Positions 9,461-17,842 of a stretch of DNA of 64,000 nt are shown here, piece after piece (positions within the stretch are counted from its first letter, which is position 1; the number at the start of each line of letters is the position of its first letter). The notes beneath the pieces were generated by a model. The model ran no database searches, had not been told where the DNA came from, and saw nothing but the letters and a program-made list of their open reading frames with translations. This stretch comes from CAXXOK01 sp963675925 (GTDB lineage Bacteria; Bacillota; Clostridia; Christensenellales; Aristaeellaceae): assembly GCA_963675925.2 (NCBI GenBank), contig CAXXIB010000004.1:1116001-1180000 (forward strand), given 5' to 3'. Position numbers and translations under genes: made by a program.

Positions 9461-9537
9461 AATACCCTCGTTGGGGTAAATTGTGGGGTAGTAACACCAT
9501 ATTGACCCTCTGCACTAAAAAATTAAATATATATAAA

Positions 9538-9576
9538 AAGACCGCAAAACCTTAATTTACAAAGGATTGCGGTCTT
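9538..9576 (-). terminator. Intrinsic terminator after tRNA-Ala
   Basis: A 10-bp perfect stem (AAGACCGCAA/TTGCGGTCTT) extended by an inner CCTT/AAGG pairing, followed on the minus strand by TTTTTATATA. It ends the tRNA-Ala transcript nine bases after the tRNA 3' end and could also stop plus-strand transcription from the island. Confidence 0.8.
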
Positions 9577-9584
9577 TCGATTCT

Positions 9585-9660
9585 TGGTGGAGCATAGGAG
9601 ACTCGAACTCCTGACCCCAACACTGCCAGTGTTGTGCGCTACCAACTGCGCTAATGCCCC
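9585..9660 (-). tRNA. tRNA-Ala(GGC)
   Basis: 76-nt cloverleaf on the minus strand with encoded CCA. The acceptor stem GGGGCAT/ATGCTCC contains the G3:U70 wobble pair that identifies alanine tRNA. The anticodon arm CAACA-CTGGCAG-TGTTG gives anticodon GGC, and the T arm AGGAG-TTCGAGT-CTCCT is canonical. The gene is intact. Its 3' end is the likely attachment site of island 1. Confidence 0.96.
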
Positions 9661-9682
9661 ATGTAGCTTACAAGCGAAATAT

Positions 9683-9711
9683 AATATACCATACGCTTTG
9701 TTGTTTGTAAA
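9683..9711 (-). promoter_or_regulatory. Promoter of tRNA-Ala
   Basis: TTTACA, a 17-base spacer and TATATT on the minus strand, ending 22 bases before the first base of the tRNA. Confidence 0.8.
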
Positions 9712-9870
9712 GTATTGAGAGGTGAAAAATAACAGTGATTTACTGTTTTTTATGGCTGCCTCCGGTTATAGTGATTGGGACGTGAAATTGTGTGGGGGAT
9801 GGGGCGGTGTATCAGGCGCGAAAGTGGCATGAAAACGGCGTGAACACAGGAAGCATGACGTGAGTTTTCC

Positions 9871-9899
9871 TTGTGGCATGTATGGGAATGTGCTATAAT
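9871..9899 (+). promoter_or_regulatory. Promoter of the PAS/GGDEF/HD-GYP gene
   Basis: TTGTGG, 17 bases, TATAAT. The -10 sits in the word GTGCTATAATGACA, which recurs upstream of the second GGDEF gene at 13623. The preceding stretch 9712-9870 holds a weak hairpin (AACAGT/ACTGTT followed by Ts, 9731-9750) and nothing else that I see. Confidence 0.7.
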
Positions 9900-10045
9900 G
9901 ACACAAATCCAGCATCTTTGGGTCAATCATGATTACTATATAGGATCCGCAATCGGATATGGGAGCGATAGTCTCTGATCATCGTCGTAATAGCGGTGAG
10001 CCGGTTCTATCTGGGCAAAGCGGACGGACACAAGGAGGCGGCGGT
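9900..10045 (+). promoter_or_regulatory. About 140-nt untranslated leader
   Basis: Leader between the promoter and the chosen start. It contains an ATCCG-CAAT-CGGAT hairpin (about 9946-9959) and ends in AAGGAGG. An in-frame open stretch from 9959 has no ribosome site. I compared it with c-di-GMP-I riboswitches because the gene makes c-di-GMP enzymes, but the diagnostic GACGCAAAGC segment is absent. Confidence 0.4.
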
Positions 10046-13000
10046 ATGGATTGGGCAATCATGATCCCGCTGATTCAGAACGCGGCTTTTTTGCTGGCCC
10101 TGTCGGTCATTTATGAGATCGTATATGGCATGCTGTCGCGTTCCCCGCGTTTACAGCAGGCGTTAAACGGCTTGATGATCGCGCTGATCTGTATCGCTAT
10201 CATGGCAATGCCATACACCTTAAAACCCGGAGTGCAGTTTGATACCCGGTCTATTTTAATCAGCGTCACCGCCTTGATCTTCGGGTTTGTGCCAACCGCG
10301 ATCACCGCATTTGTGGCCATTATTTACCGCGTAAGCAGCGGGGGTATCGGCGTACTGCCGGGGATCCTCGTCATTTTATCCTGCGCGCTGATCGGCCTTG
10401 GATGGCGACAGTGGCTGTATCCGAAATCCAAGAAAAACCGCTGGCTGAATGTGTTGCTGATGAGCATCACCGTGCATGTAACAATGCTGGCTTGCATGCT
10501 GTTTCTGCCTTATCCCCAAAACATGGATACCATACGCGCCATCTCGCTACCGGTGCTGCTGATTTACCCGATTACGGCAATGCTGTTAAGTTTAATCATT
10601 CTGCGGCAAGTGGATGCGAAAAAAACACAAAAACAGCTGGAGTTATCGGAGGAGCGTTTCCGTATTCTGTTTGATGAAGCACCGCTGGGGTATCAGTCGC
10701 TGGATATGGATGGTCGCTTTTTAGATGTAAACCAGCAATGGCTGGATATGTTCGGCTATACCCGTAAGCAGGTCATTGGGGAATGGTTCGGCGATTTCCT
10801 GGCGCCGGAGTTTGTGGACAGTTACCGCAGAGCGTTTGTGGAGTTTAGAAGAAAAGGATATACGCAGGTTGAATTTGGAATGATTACCAAAACCGGCGAG
10901 AAGCTGCATATCCACTTTGTGGGCAGTGTGCGGTTGAACGAACAGGGGCGGCCTGTTCGCACGCACTGTATTCTCCAAGACGTAACGGGCCAAAAACAGG
11001 CACAGGAAGAACTTCGGGCCAGCGAGCTAAAATACCGCCAGTTATTTGAAACCATGACCCAGGGCGTGGTGTACCAGGAGGCCGACGGCACAATCAGCTC
11101 AGCCAACCCGGCAGCGCAGCGAATATTGGGTGTAACCCTGGAACAGATGCGCGGAACGACCTCTATGGATCCCTTCTGGCAGGTCATCCGGGAAGATGGA
11201 ACGGAGCTCAAAGGGGAGAACCATCCCTCCATGATCGCACTGAGAACCGGCAAACCGTTCGGGCCGTTTGTATTGGGTGTGTACCAGCCGAAAACCAAAG
11301 ACCATGTCTGGCTTTCGGTTAAAGCGATGCCGCTGCTTCGCAAAGGGGAAACGGTGCCGCATCAGACTTATATTCTGTTTGAAGATATTACCGCCGAGCG
11401 CAGAGCCCAGCAAAGCTACCACTCGCTCTTCAATGAGATGATGGATGCGTTTGCCGTGCATGAGATTATTCAGGATGACAGTGGAACCCCTGTGGATTAC
11501 CGCTTTTTGGCGGTGAACCCGGCTTTTGAGACCATGACCGGCCTGCGGGCGGATGATATTATCGGCAAAACGGTGCTGGAGGTTATCCCGGAGGTCGAAC
11601 CGTTCTGGATTGAAACCTACGGCAAAGTTGCGCTGACGGGTGAAGCGGTGCAGTTTGAGAGCTATTCTGCCAGCGCGCAAAAGTTTTTCTCCGTGAGTGC
11701 ATACCGCCCCAAGCCGTTCCAGTTTGCCTGCACGTTTGTGGATGTTACCCAGCGTGTGATAGCCGAGCGGGAAGCGCGGGAAAACTCCTGCAGGTTGCAT
11801 GGACTACTGCATAACAGCCCCGGCCCGATGCTGATCTTTGATCAGGATGGCGTTTGTGTCAGCGTGTCGGACTCCTTCAAAGCGGCGCTGGCATGGTCGC
11901 ACGGCGAAGAAAAAGACGGTACGATCTATAAACACCTGCCTGCACATATCGCCCGGAAAATCGCAAACGCGCTCAAGATGTTGCAGGATGAAAACCGGGT
12001 CGTTGAAGATATTGATGCACTTACCGTGGGCGGGGAGAAACGATATTTCGAAAGCCGGATATTTCGCATCCCGGCCGATGATCAGCACGAAAAACTATAC
12101 GGATACATCGGGATTGATATTACAAAGCGTATTCTGGCGGAGGAAGCTCTGCAGGAAAGCGAAGAGCGCTATGCAAGTTACATTCAAAATGCACCAAGCG
12201 GTATTGTGATTACGGATCAAGCGGGGCAGATTGTGGAGGCAAACCCGGCAGCGCTTGCACTGACCGGCTATACGGAGGATGCGTTTTTACAGAGGCAGTT
12301 TATCAGCCTGGTCGATGACCGGCAAAAGAAAGAAATGCTGAAAAAGTTCCGAAGACTGTTGACACGCCATACCATAAACGAGGAGCTGCGCTTTCAGCAT
12401 GCCGACGGGTCTATGCGCTGGGTCAGCGTAAACGCGGTCAAATTGAATACGGACCGGTATTTGTATTTTATCGGCGATATTACCGAGCGCAAATCCGCTA
12501 TCGACCAATTGGTTTTTGCCAACAATCATGACTATATGACGGGGCTTTGTAACCGCCGATGCTTTGATGCAGAAGCCGAGCGGTTGAATACGGCTAAGCA
12601 GCTGCCCCTATCGGTGATTATCGGGGATATCAACGGCTTAAAACTGATTAACGATTCATTCGGGCCGGCGGAGGGTGACCGTATCATTATCGAAACGGCC
12701 AAGCTGCTGGGCGGCTTCACACGCCCCGGAGATATTCTGGCCAGAACCGGCGGCGATGAGTTCTCCATGATACTGCCGAAAACCAGCCAGCGAGAGGCGG
12801 ACGTGCTTCTGGCGAGCATTCAGCTTGGCTGCGCTGAGTATAATAAAAGAATTGCAGACGATTCCCTGCACATCAACCTTGCGCTGGGCACCGCTACTCG
12901 GCGTACTTTGGATGAAAGCTTTGTGGATGTACTCAGGACCGCAGAGAGTATGGTTAATCAGCGCAAGCTGCTGGAAACCAGAAGTTCGCATTCATCGATT

Positions 13001-13546
13001 ATTGCAACCATCAAGGCAACGATGAAGGAGAAAAGCTACGAAACCGAAGCCCATGAAAACCGCATGGCGAATATGGCGCGCAAGGTTGGCGTGGCGATTG
13101 GCTTGTCCGAAGAGGAACTCAACAACATTGAGTTGCTGGCAGAGCTGCACGATATCGGCAAAATCGGCATCCGGGAGCAGATCCTCAACAAGCCGGGGCG
13201 GCTTACCGATGACGAGTGGATAGAAATGAAGAAACATCCCGAGATCGGCGAACGCATCGCCCTGTCAACCGCCAGTCTGGCGCCGATCGCTATCGACATT
13301 CGCTGTCACCATGAACGATGGGACGGCAGCGGGTATCCCCTGGGGCTGAAAGGCAACGATATTCCGCTGCTATCGCGTATCATCTCAGTTGTCGATGCGT
13401 ATGATGCCATGACCCAGGACCGCGTCTATCAAACAGCGATCAGCCACGAAAAAGCCATTGAAGAGATCCGACGCTGTGCCGGAACCCAGTTTGACCCGGC
13501 TATTGTTGCGGTATTTTGCGAGGAGGTATTCCATGATGCCGGTTGA
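10046..13546 (+). CDS. Membrane 5TM-LYT/multi-PAS/GGDEF/HD-GYP signalling protein
   Basis: 1166 residues starting at ATG 10046, seven bases after AAGGAGG. An N-terminal membrane domain of five to six helices resembles the 5TMR-LYT sensor of LytS-type proteins. Five PAS-like domains follow in tandem, recognisable by repeated NPAA/GYT elements and FIGDITERK/CILQDVTGQ-type C-terminal strands. A GGDEF domain follows (GGDEF at 902-906), with RPGD five residues before it, which fits an RxxD inhibitory I-site. The C-terminus is an HD-GYP phosphodiesterase (HDIGKIG near 1035, HHERWDGSGYP near 1088). Both catalytic motifs look intact, so the protein could make and degrade c-di-GMP according to membrane and PAS signals. 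It shares a promoter word with the next gene, another diguanylate cyclase. Confidence 0.93.
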   Translation: MDWAIMIPLIQNAAFLLALSVIYEIVYGMLSRSPRLQQALNGLMIALICIAIMAMPYTLKPGVQFDTRSILISVTALIFGFVPTAITAFVAIIYRVSSGGIGVLPGILVILSCALIGLGWRQWLYPKSKKNRWLNVLLMSITVHVTMLACMLFLPYPQNMDTIRAISLPVLLIYPITAMLLSLIILRQVDAKKTQKQLELSEERFRILFDEAPLGYQSLDMDGRFLDVNQQWLDMFGYTRKQVIGEWFGDFLAPEFVDSYRRAFVEFRRKGYTQVEFGMITKTGEKLHIHFVGSVRLNEQGRPVRTHCILQDVTGQKQAQEELRASELKYRQLFETMTQGVVYQEADGTISSANPAAQRILGVTLEQMRGTTSMDPFWQVIREDGTELKGENHPSMIALRTGKPFGPFVLGVYQPKTKDHVWLSVKAMPLLRKGETVPHQTYILFEDITAERRAQQSYHSLFNEMMDAFAVHEIIQDDSGTPVDYRFLAVNPAFETMTGLRADDIIGKTVLEVIPEVEPFWIETYGKVALTGEAVQFESYSASAQKFFSVSAYRPKPFQFACTFVDVTQRVIAEREARENSCRLHGLLHNSPGPMLIFDQDGVCVSVSDSFKAALAWSHGEEKDGTIYKHLPAHIARKIANALKMLQDENRVVEDIDALTVGGEKRYFESRIFRIPADDQHEKLYGYIGIDITKRILAEEALQESEERYASYIQNAPSGIVITDQAGQIVEANPAALALTGYTEDAFLQRQFISLVDDRQKKEMLKKFRRLLTRHTINEELRFQHADGSMRWVSVNAVKLNTDRYLYFIGDITERKSAIDQLVFANNHDYMTGLCNRRCFDAEAERLNTAKQLPLSVIIGDINGLKLINDSFGPAEGDRIIIETAKLLGGFTRPGDILARTGGDEFSMILPKTSQREADVLLASIQLGCAEYNKRIADDSLHINLALGTATRRTLDESFVDVLRTAESMVNQRKLLETRSSHSSIIATIKATMKEKSYETEAHENRMANMARKVGVAIGLSEEELNNIELLAELHDIGKIGIREQILNKPGRLTDDEWIEMKKHPEIGERIALSTASLAPIAIDIRCHHERWDGSGYPLGLKGNDIPLLSRIISVVDAYDAMTQDRVYQTAISHEKAIEEIRRCAGTQFDPAIVAVFCEEVFHDAG

Positions 13547-13626
13547 ATGGTTGCTGCGGAAATCCCCGGAGAATGATGCTTGTATACGCCTCCTGGAGAG
13601 GACTATTCATTCAACGTATAGTGTGC

Positions 13627-13632
13627 TATAAT
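13627..13632 (+). promoter_or_regulatory. -10 box for the LacI-sensor GGDEF gene
   Basis: TATAAT within GTGCTATAATGACA, nearly identical to the promoter core at 9892-9903. The -35 is poor (TATTCA at 17 bases), which suggests an activator or a shared regulator that recognises the common word. Confidence 0.55.
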
Positions 13633-13894
13633 GACAAAAATGTCCCGTGCCATTGGGCCCGCAATGCCGTGTGCACCGCTTCGAACGATTTCAACTTTAC
13701 CGATGTTTTAACATCCGGGAATGACAAGGATTGTATATCCTACGGCGGTTTTTGAAAGAAGCAAAGCTGGCTAATGGTCACTGGGCAAGGTATGCAAGCG
13801 TATGGCGACAAGTTCCGGCCAAGTGAGAAGCAACGACGACCGGATACGGGAAACAGTACAACGCAAATCAGTTTAAGTGAAAGAGGTTGAGACC
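13633..13894 (+). promoter_or_regulatory. About 250-nt untranslated leader
   Basis: Long leader before the LacI-sensor GGDEF gene. It holds several short potential stems but no structure I can assign to a known riboswitch; GGGCAA and CCGGCC words occur without the c-di-GMP-I core. A 70-codon open frame at 13543-13755 has poor composition and no ribosome site and is not called. Confidence 0.35.
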
Positions 13895-16222
13895 GTGGCA
13901 AACGTGATACCTGCGAAACACAAAATGATCTGCGTCATGATCGGTGACGTCAGCCATGATTTTTCCGTTGAACTGATGAAGGGATATTTCGACTCGGCAA
14001 ACCGGGAAGAGGCCCGCTTGCTGCTGATGATGGGGATGCCGCGCCATTCGGGGCACTTCGAAATCGACCGTATTCAGGAGACCAGCTACCGTTTTAACAG
14101 CATTTACGATTACGGCAGCTTGTCCGGCGCGGATGCCTATGTGTTTTCGTGCGGCGCTCTGTCTGGCTTTGAAAGCGAAAACACCTATCAGGAATTTCTG
14201 AAGCGATTTGAGGGAAAACCCTATGTCATCTTGCAGGAAAACGTCGAAGCGCTTGCGCAGACAGTATCCTGCATTACGGTTGATAATTACTCCTCCTTCT
14301 GTGAATGCATTGAACACCTGATTGTGATGCACGGGTATGAAAAGATCGGCTTTGTCGGCGGCCTGAAGGGACACCCGGATACCCGGGAACGCCTGGATGC
14401 ATATCGCAAAACGATGGACAAACACGGCCTGCCGGTGACCGATACCATGATCGTATACGGCGATTTTTCAGAGTATTCAGACAGCCAAATCGGTTGGCTG
14501 ATTGACAATAACCCCGGCTTGCAGGCCATTGCCTGCTGTAATGATGAAATGGCCAAGGGCGGGTATCGGGAATGTGACCGGCGGGGGCTTCGCGTTGGCA
14601 AGGATATTGCCATCACCGGGTTTGATAATTTTTCAACCGGACAGTTTTTAATGCCGCCGCTGACAACAGTTTCGCAAAATACCTATCAGATGGGCGAGTT
14701 GGCCGTACAACAGGTGGTCTCCCTATTAAAGGGTGAAGCCGCGTTTTGTACCAAGCTTGCAACGCAGTTTTATATTCGGCGTTCCTGCGGCTGCAATCCG
14801 GATACGGTTGAGGAGCTGTTTGCCAACTGCCGGGCAAGTGATGAGCTGAAAGTAGAACACATTATCGAGCTGCTCAATAACGATCTGGCGGTGACTTATC
14901 CTAATTTTAGGGCAAATCAGGTCCGGGAGATGATCCGGGAGTTGACGGATCACTTCCTGTCGCTGTGCGTACGGGACGATGAAGTATTGTTTGACCGCAC
15001 CGAGTTTTCCGAGTGGCTGTTCCGCTTCTGCGAGCAGTACCACAGCTCCGGCACCATTTTGGCAAGGCGGCTGGCGGACTATGTATTGCATCTGCCGGCG
15101 AATTGCCTACGGCATATGCGCATTCGCAAGTTTTATGATATTTTGCAATTTACGGTGGGGTACCTGTATGCTTTCCGGGCACGGGTGGCGGAGAAAAACC
15201 TGGATGAGTTTCGCGCGCAAAGCTGGTTCATTCCTGAGCTGATCCGCGATTTGGTCGGCCACGATATTGAGGATGAGCATGTGTTTCGCTCCGTGGTGGA
15301 ACGGATGCATGGCATCGACCTGGACAGCATCTATATCTGCTTATTAAAGGAACCCAGACCGCTGCAAGGCGTGGAAAATGAAATCATCCCCGATACACTG
15401 TACCTGGCGGCGTATTGGGCGGGGGAGGAAACCCAAGCCTATCCGCTGTCGCAGATGCCTGTGATCGATGCCCGTCATCCCATGAGTGAGCTGCCGGGGC
15501 TGGCGGACACCACCCATCTGATGTGTTTTTCCATCTTCTCCGGCGATATGCAGTATGGCGTATTTATGTGCGAGATCGACACGCAGAAAAGTTCGCTGAT
15601 GCATATTATTGGCTTGCAGCTTGGCATTCTGATCAACTTCCTGGAACTGAAACGCAAAGAGAAAATTGTCGGCAATGAGCTGGAGAACATCCGCGAGCGC
15701 AACGAAATCCTCAACTTCCTGTCCGAGTACGATTCGCAATGCTCCATCCTCAACCGCCGCGGGTTTATCGAGCGCGCGATCCGGCTCAACCGCGAAAATG
15801 TAGGCAAGCGCGCCATCTGCGTGTTTATGGATTTGGATCATCTCAAGGAGATTAATGATACCTTCGGGCATTCGCAGGGCGATGTGGCGCTGGCGGGTGT
15901 CAGCACGATCCTAAAGCAAGCGGTGCGCAATAACGATCTGGTGGCCCGTATCGGCGGGGATGAGTTTGTGGGCATGTTCCTGGTGGATACACCTGAGTAC
16001 GATAAGCTGTTCAAGGCCAGGCTGCAGCGGGTGTTTGACGAATATAATGAAAGCTCAGGCCTGTCGTACTATGTGGAAGCGTCGGTGGGTATCGCTCACT
16101 TTACCTGCCATCAGGGACTCGAAATTTCCAAAATTGTCAACGATGCGGACCGCTACCTGTATGAGGCTAAGAAGTTCAAGCGAAAGAGCGCGCTGAAATC
16201 CGCCGATCAAAAACGGGCATAG
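13895..16222 (+). CDS. LacI-type ligand sensor fused to GGDEF diguanylate cyclase
   Basis: 775 residues from GTG 13895, eight bases after AGAGG; an in-frame GTG at 13877 has no ribosome site. Residues about 8-305 form a periplasmic-binding-protein-like sensor of the LacI/GalR type (IGFVGGLKGHPDTRERLDAY, ACCNDEMAKGGYRE, ITGFDN), but with no helix-turn-helix in front and no signal peptide, so it is cytoplasmic and not a repressor. A helical middle region of about 200 residues and a GAF-like segment precede the GGDEF domain (GGDEF 687-691), which has an RNND I-site five residues upstream. It probably makes c-di-GMP in response to a small cytoplasmic ligand such as a sugar. No EAL or HD-GYP domain is present. 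Confidence 0.9.
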   Translation: MANVIPAKHKMICVMIGDVSHDFSVELMKGYFDSANREEARLLLMMGMPRHSGHFEIDRIQETSYRFNSIYDYGSLSGADAYVFSCGALSGFESENTYQEFLKRFEGKPYVILQENVEALAQTVSCITVDNYSSFCECIEHLIVMHGYEKIGFVGGLKGHPDTRERLDAYRKTMDKHGLPVTDTMIVYGDFSEYSDSQIGWLIDNNPGLQAIACCNDEMAKGGYRECDRRGLRVGKDIAITGFDNFSTGQFLMPPLTTVSQNTYQMGELAVQQVVSLLKGEAAFCTKLATQFYIRRSCGCNPDTVEELFANCRASDELKVEHIIELLNNDLAVTYPNFRANQVREMIRELTDHFLSLCVRDDEVLFDRTEFSEWLFRFCEQYHSSGTILARRLADYVLHLPANCLRHMRIRKFYDILQFTVGYLYAFRARVAEKNLDEFRAQSWFIPELIRDLVGHDIEDEHVFRSVVERMHGIDLDSIYICLLKEPRPLQGVENEIIPDTLYLAAYWAGEETQAYPLSQMPVIDARHPMSELPGLADTTHLMCFSIFSGDMQYGVFMCEIDTQKSSLMHIIGLQLGILINFLELKRKEKIVGNELENIRERNEILNFLSEYDSQCSILNRRGFIERAIRLNRENVGKRAICVFMDLDHLKEINDTFGHSQGDVALAGVSTILKQAVRNNDLVARIGGDEFVGMFLVDTPEYDKLFKARLQRVFDEYNESSGLSYYVEASVGIAHFTCHQGLEISKIVNDADRYLYEAKKFKRKSALKSADQKRA

Positions 16223-16401
16223 CCGGGAGCGGTGGGTATTGTATAAGCCTGTGAAAGCAGCGTCCCTACAGTGGGCAGGACGCTAGCGGAAATTCCATTA
16301 AAATCAGCAGTAAAGCATAAGTACCGTCACGCACATATGCAAAAATATGATACGATAAACCATAAGCCGTCGCATTGAGCGGGGGTATGGGGGGTGCAGC
16401 T

Positions 16402-16980
16402 GTGAACTGGCTTAGTTTTTTTCCGTATGCGATAATTACCACGTTTACGCCGGGACCTAATAACATTATGGCGCTGTCGATTGCCACGCAAAACGGAATC
16501 AAGCGCACGATGCCGTTCAATTTTGGCGTGTGGACGGGGTTTTCGCTGGTGATTCAGCTATGCGGGTTTTTAGGCGCGAAGCTGTATGCGGTGCTGCCTG
16601 CCATCAAAACGCCGATGCTGTTCATCGGCGCGGCTTACCTGCTCTATTTGGCGTGGAAAACATGGAAATCCACGGGGATTCATGAAGAAAAGGACATGCG
16701 CAGCGGATTTCTAACCGGTCTTTTCATGCAGTTTATCAACCCCAAGGGCATTGTGTACGCTATTGTCTCGATGGAGACGTTCGTGCTGCCGTATTATCAC
16801 GATCAGTTTTTATCGGTCATGCTGGTTGGGTTTTTCATGTCAACGCTGGGTTTGCTGTCCACGACAAGCTGGGCATCCTTTGGCAGTCTGTTTAAGCTGC
16901 TGTTTTCCAAATATAGAGAAACAGTCAACGCGGTGCTTGCGTTGCTGCTTGTATATTGCGCGGTTTCACTGTTTCTCTAA
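16402..16980 (+). CDS. LysE/RhtB family amino-acid exporter
   Basis: 192 residues from GTG 16402, giving the usual LysE beginning MNWLSFFPYA; in-frame TTG 16375 and ATG 16387 are alternatives. About six hydrophobic helices and the family motif FTPGPNN near the end of helix 1 are visible. Members pump out lysine, threonine, cysteine or related metabolites by proton exchange; the substrate cannot be told from sequence. The preceding 170 bases hold a GC-rich hairpin (AGCGTCC/GGACGCT, 16259-16284) that may end the upstream GGDEF transcript, though no U-run follows. Its stop abuts that of the convergent ATPase gene with no gap. Confidence 0.9.
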   Translation: MNWLSFFPYAIITTFTPGPNNIMALSIATQNGIKRTMPFNFGVWTGFSLVIQLCGFLGAKLYAVLPAIKTPMLFIGAAYLLYLAWKTWKSTGIHEEKDMRSGFLTGLFMQFINPKGIVYAIVSMETFVLPYYHDQFLSVMLVGFFMSTLGLLSTTSWASFGSLFKLLFSKYRETVNAVLALLLVYCAVSLFL

Positions 16981-17838
16981 TCAGCGGAACGCGTCTTCAT
17001 TGTCTTTAAAAAAAGTATAGTAGCTGCGTACGTTTTCCAGCTCTGTCCAGTGGCGGACCTCCACAGGGTCGGCGTCCAAATCGTATATTTTTGCGCCGCG
17101 CATGGATAACAGGAACGGCGAGTGTGTGGACAGGATAAACTGGCAGCCGAAAAACCGGGCGGAGTCTTCAATATACTGTTTTAGCTCCAGCTGGCGCTTG
17201 GGCGAGAGGCTGTTTTCCGGTTCGTCCAGCAGGTACAGGCCGTTTTCTTCTACCTGCTCGACAAAGTATTTATACGCACTTTCGCCGTTGGAATAGGTGC
17301 GCACGTTGTCCATCAGGTTTTCGCGCACGAATTTAGACTGGGTCTTGCGGCGCGCGTTGTTTACGGTTTTCAGCTTATCGTAATCCGCCATGGACTTCAG
17401 CCGGAAGTTTGCGTATTTGGCATCCATGTACTCTTCGAGCACATCTTCGCGCTTGTGGTCGATGCCCTCGTTGAGCATACGAAGGTTGAGCATATAATCA
17501 AACACATCATCGCTGGTGATAATGCGGGAGTGCCCCGGCACCGGGGTTTTCAGGTGCTGTTGACACATGTCCACATAATCCTGAAAGAACCCGGTGCGGT
17601 TGTATACCGTGTCCCGGCGCACGCCCACGCGCTGGGCAATGACATTGAGCGCGGTTGTCTTGCCAGAGCCATTCCCCCCGTACAGGATGGTAACAGGCTC
17701 AAAGGCTATGCGCTGCAGCCCGCGTGAAGACAGCACCTTGAACGGGTAGAACGAATCGTAGCAGGTGCGTTTGATATCACAAATAAAGCTGGTTTCGCGT
17801 TCATCATCCGGGAAGCTAAAGCGGTCTAAATACAGCAT
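16981..17838 (-). CDS. AAA family ATPase (AAA_21/ABC-like)
   Basis: 285 residues. Walker A is GGNGSGKTT near residues 55-63; Walker B and the switch region are YLLDEPENSLSP and ILSTHSPFLLSM, the pattern of small stand-alone ABC-type AAA ATPases related to OLD and RecF. There is no fused nuclease domain. The start lies four bases after the aldo-keto reductase stop, with no ribosome site of its own, which suggests translational coupling. Cellular role unknown; relatives occur both alone and in toxin or defence pairs. Confidence 0.85.
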   Translation of the reverse strand: MLYLDRFSFPDDERETSFICDIKRTCYDSFYPFKVLSSRGLQRIAFEPVTILYGGNGSGKTTALNVIAQRVGVRRDTVYNRTGFFQDYVDMCQQHLKTPVPGHSRIITSDDVFDYMLNLRMLNEGIDHKREDVLEEYMDAKYANFRLKSMADYDKLKTVNNARRKTQSKFVRENLMDNVRTYSNGESAYKYFVEQVEENGLYLLDEPENSLSPKRQLELKQYIEDSARFFGCQFILSTHSPFLLSMRGAKIYDLDADPVEVRHWTELENVRSYYTFFKDNEDAFR

Positions 17839-17842
17839 CGGG

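Larger units (their letters stand above)
1..9585. mobile_element. Integrated island 1, right end at tRNA-Ala
   Basis: Genomic island whose right boundary is placed at the 3' end of the minus-strand tRNA-Ala gene. Support: a tyrosine integrase lies within 1-2 kb of that tRNA end, which is the usual layout for tRNA-targeting elements; the cargo is a type I restriction operon; and the sequence is more AT-rich than the core that starts beyond the tRNA. The left end and the matching attachment repeat are outside the window, so the extent is inferred. I saw no second copy of the tRNA 3' sequence within 1-9580. Confidence 0.6.

Noticed and set aside
9900..10045. c-di-GMP-I riboswitch before the first GGDEF gene
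   Set aside because: GGGCAAA is present but sits directly before the ribosome site, and the conserved GACGCAAAGC segment and paired second stem are missing.
13543..13755. 70-codon open frame after the HD-GYP gene
   Set aside because: Crosses the promoter of the next gene, has no ribosome site and shows no protein-like pattern.
13740..13894. c-di-GMP riboswitch before the second GGDEF gene
   Set aside because: Some similar words (GGGCAAGG, CCGGCC) occur, but the tetraloop stem and GACGCAAAGC core do not form.
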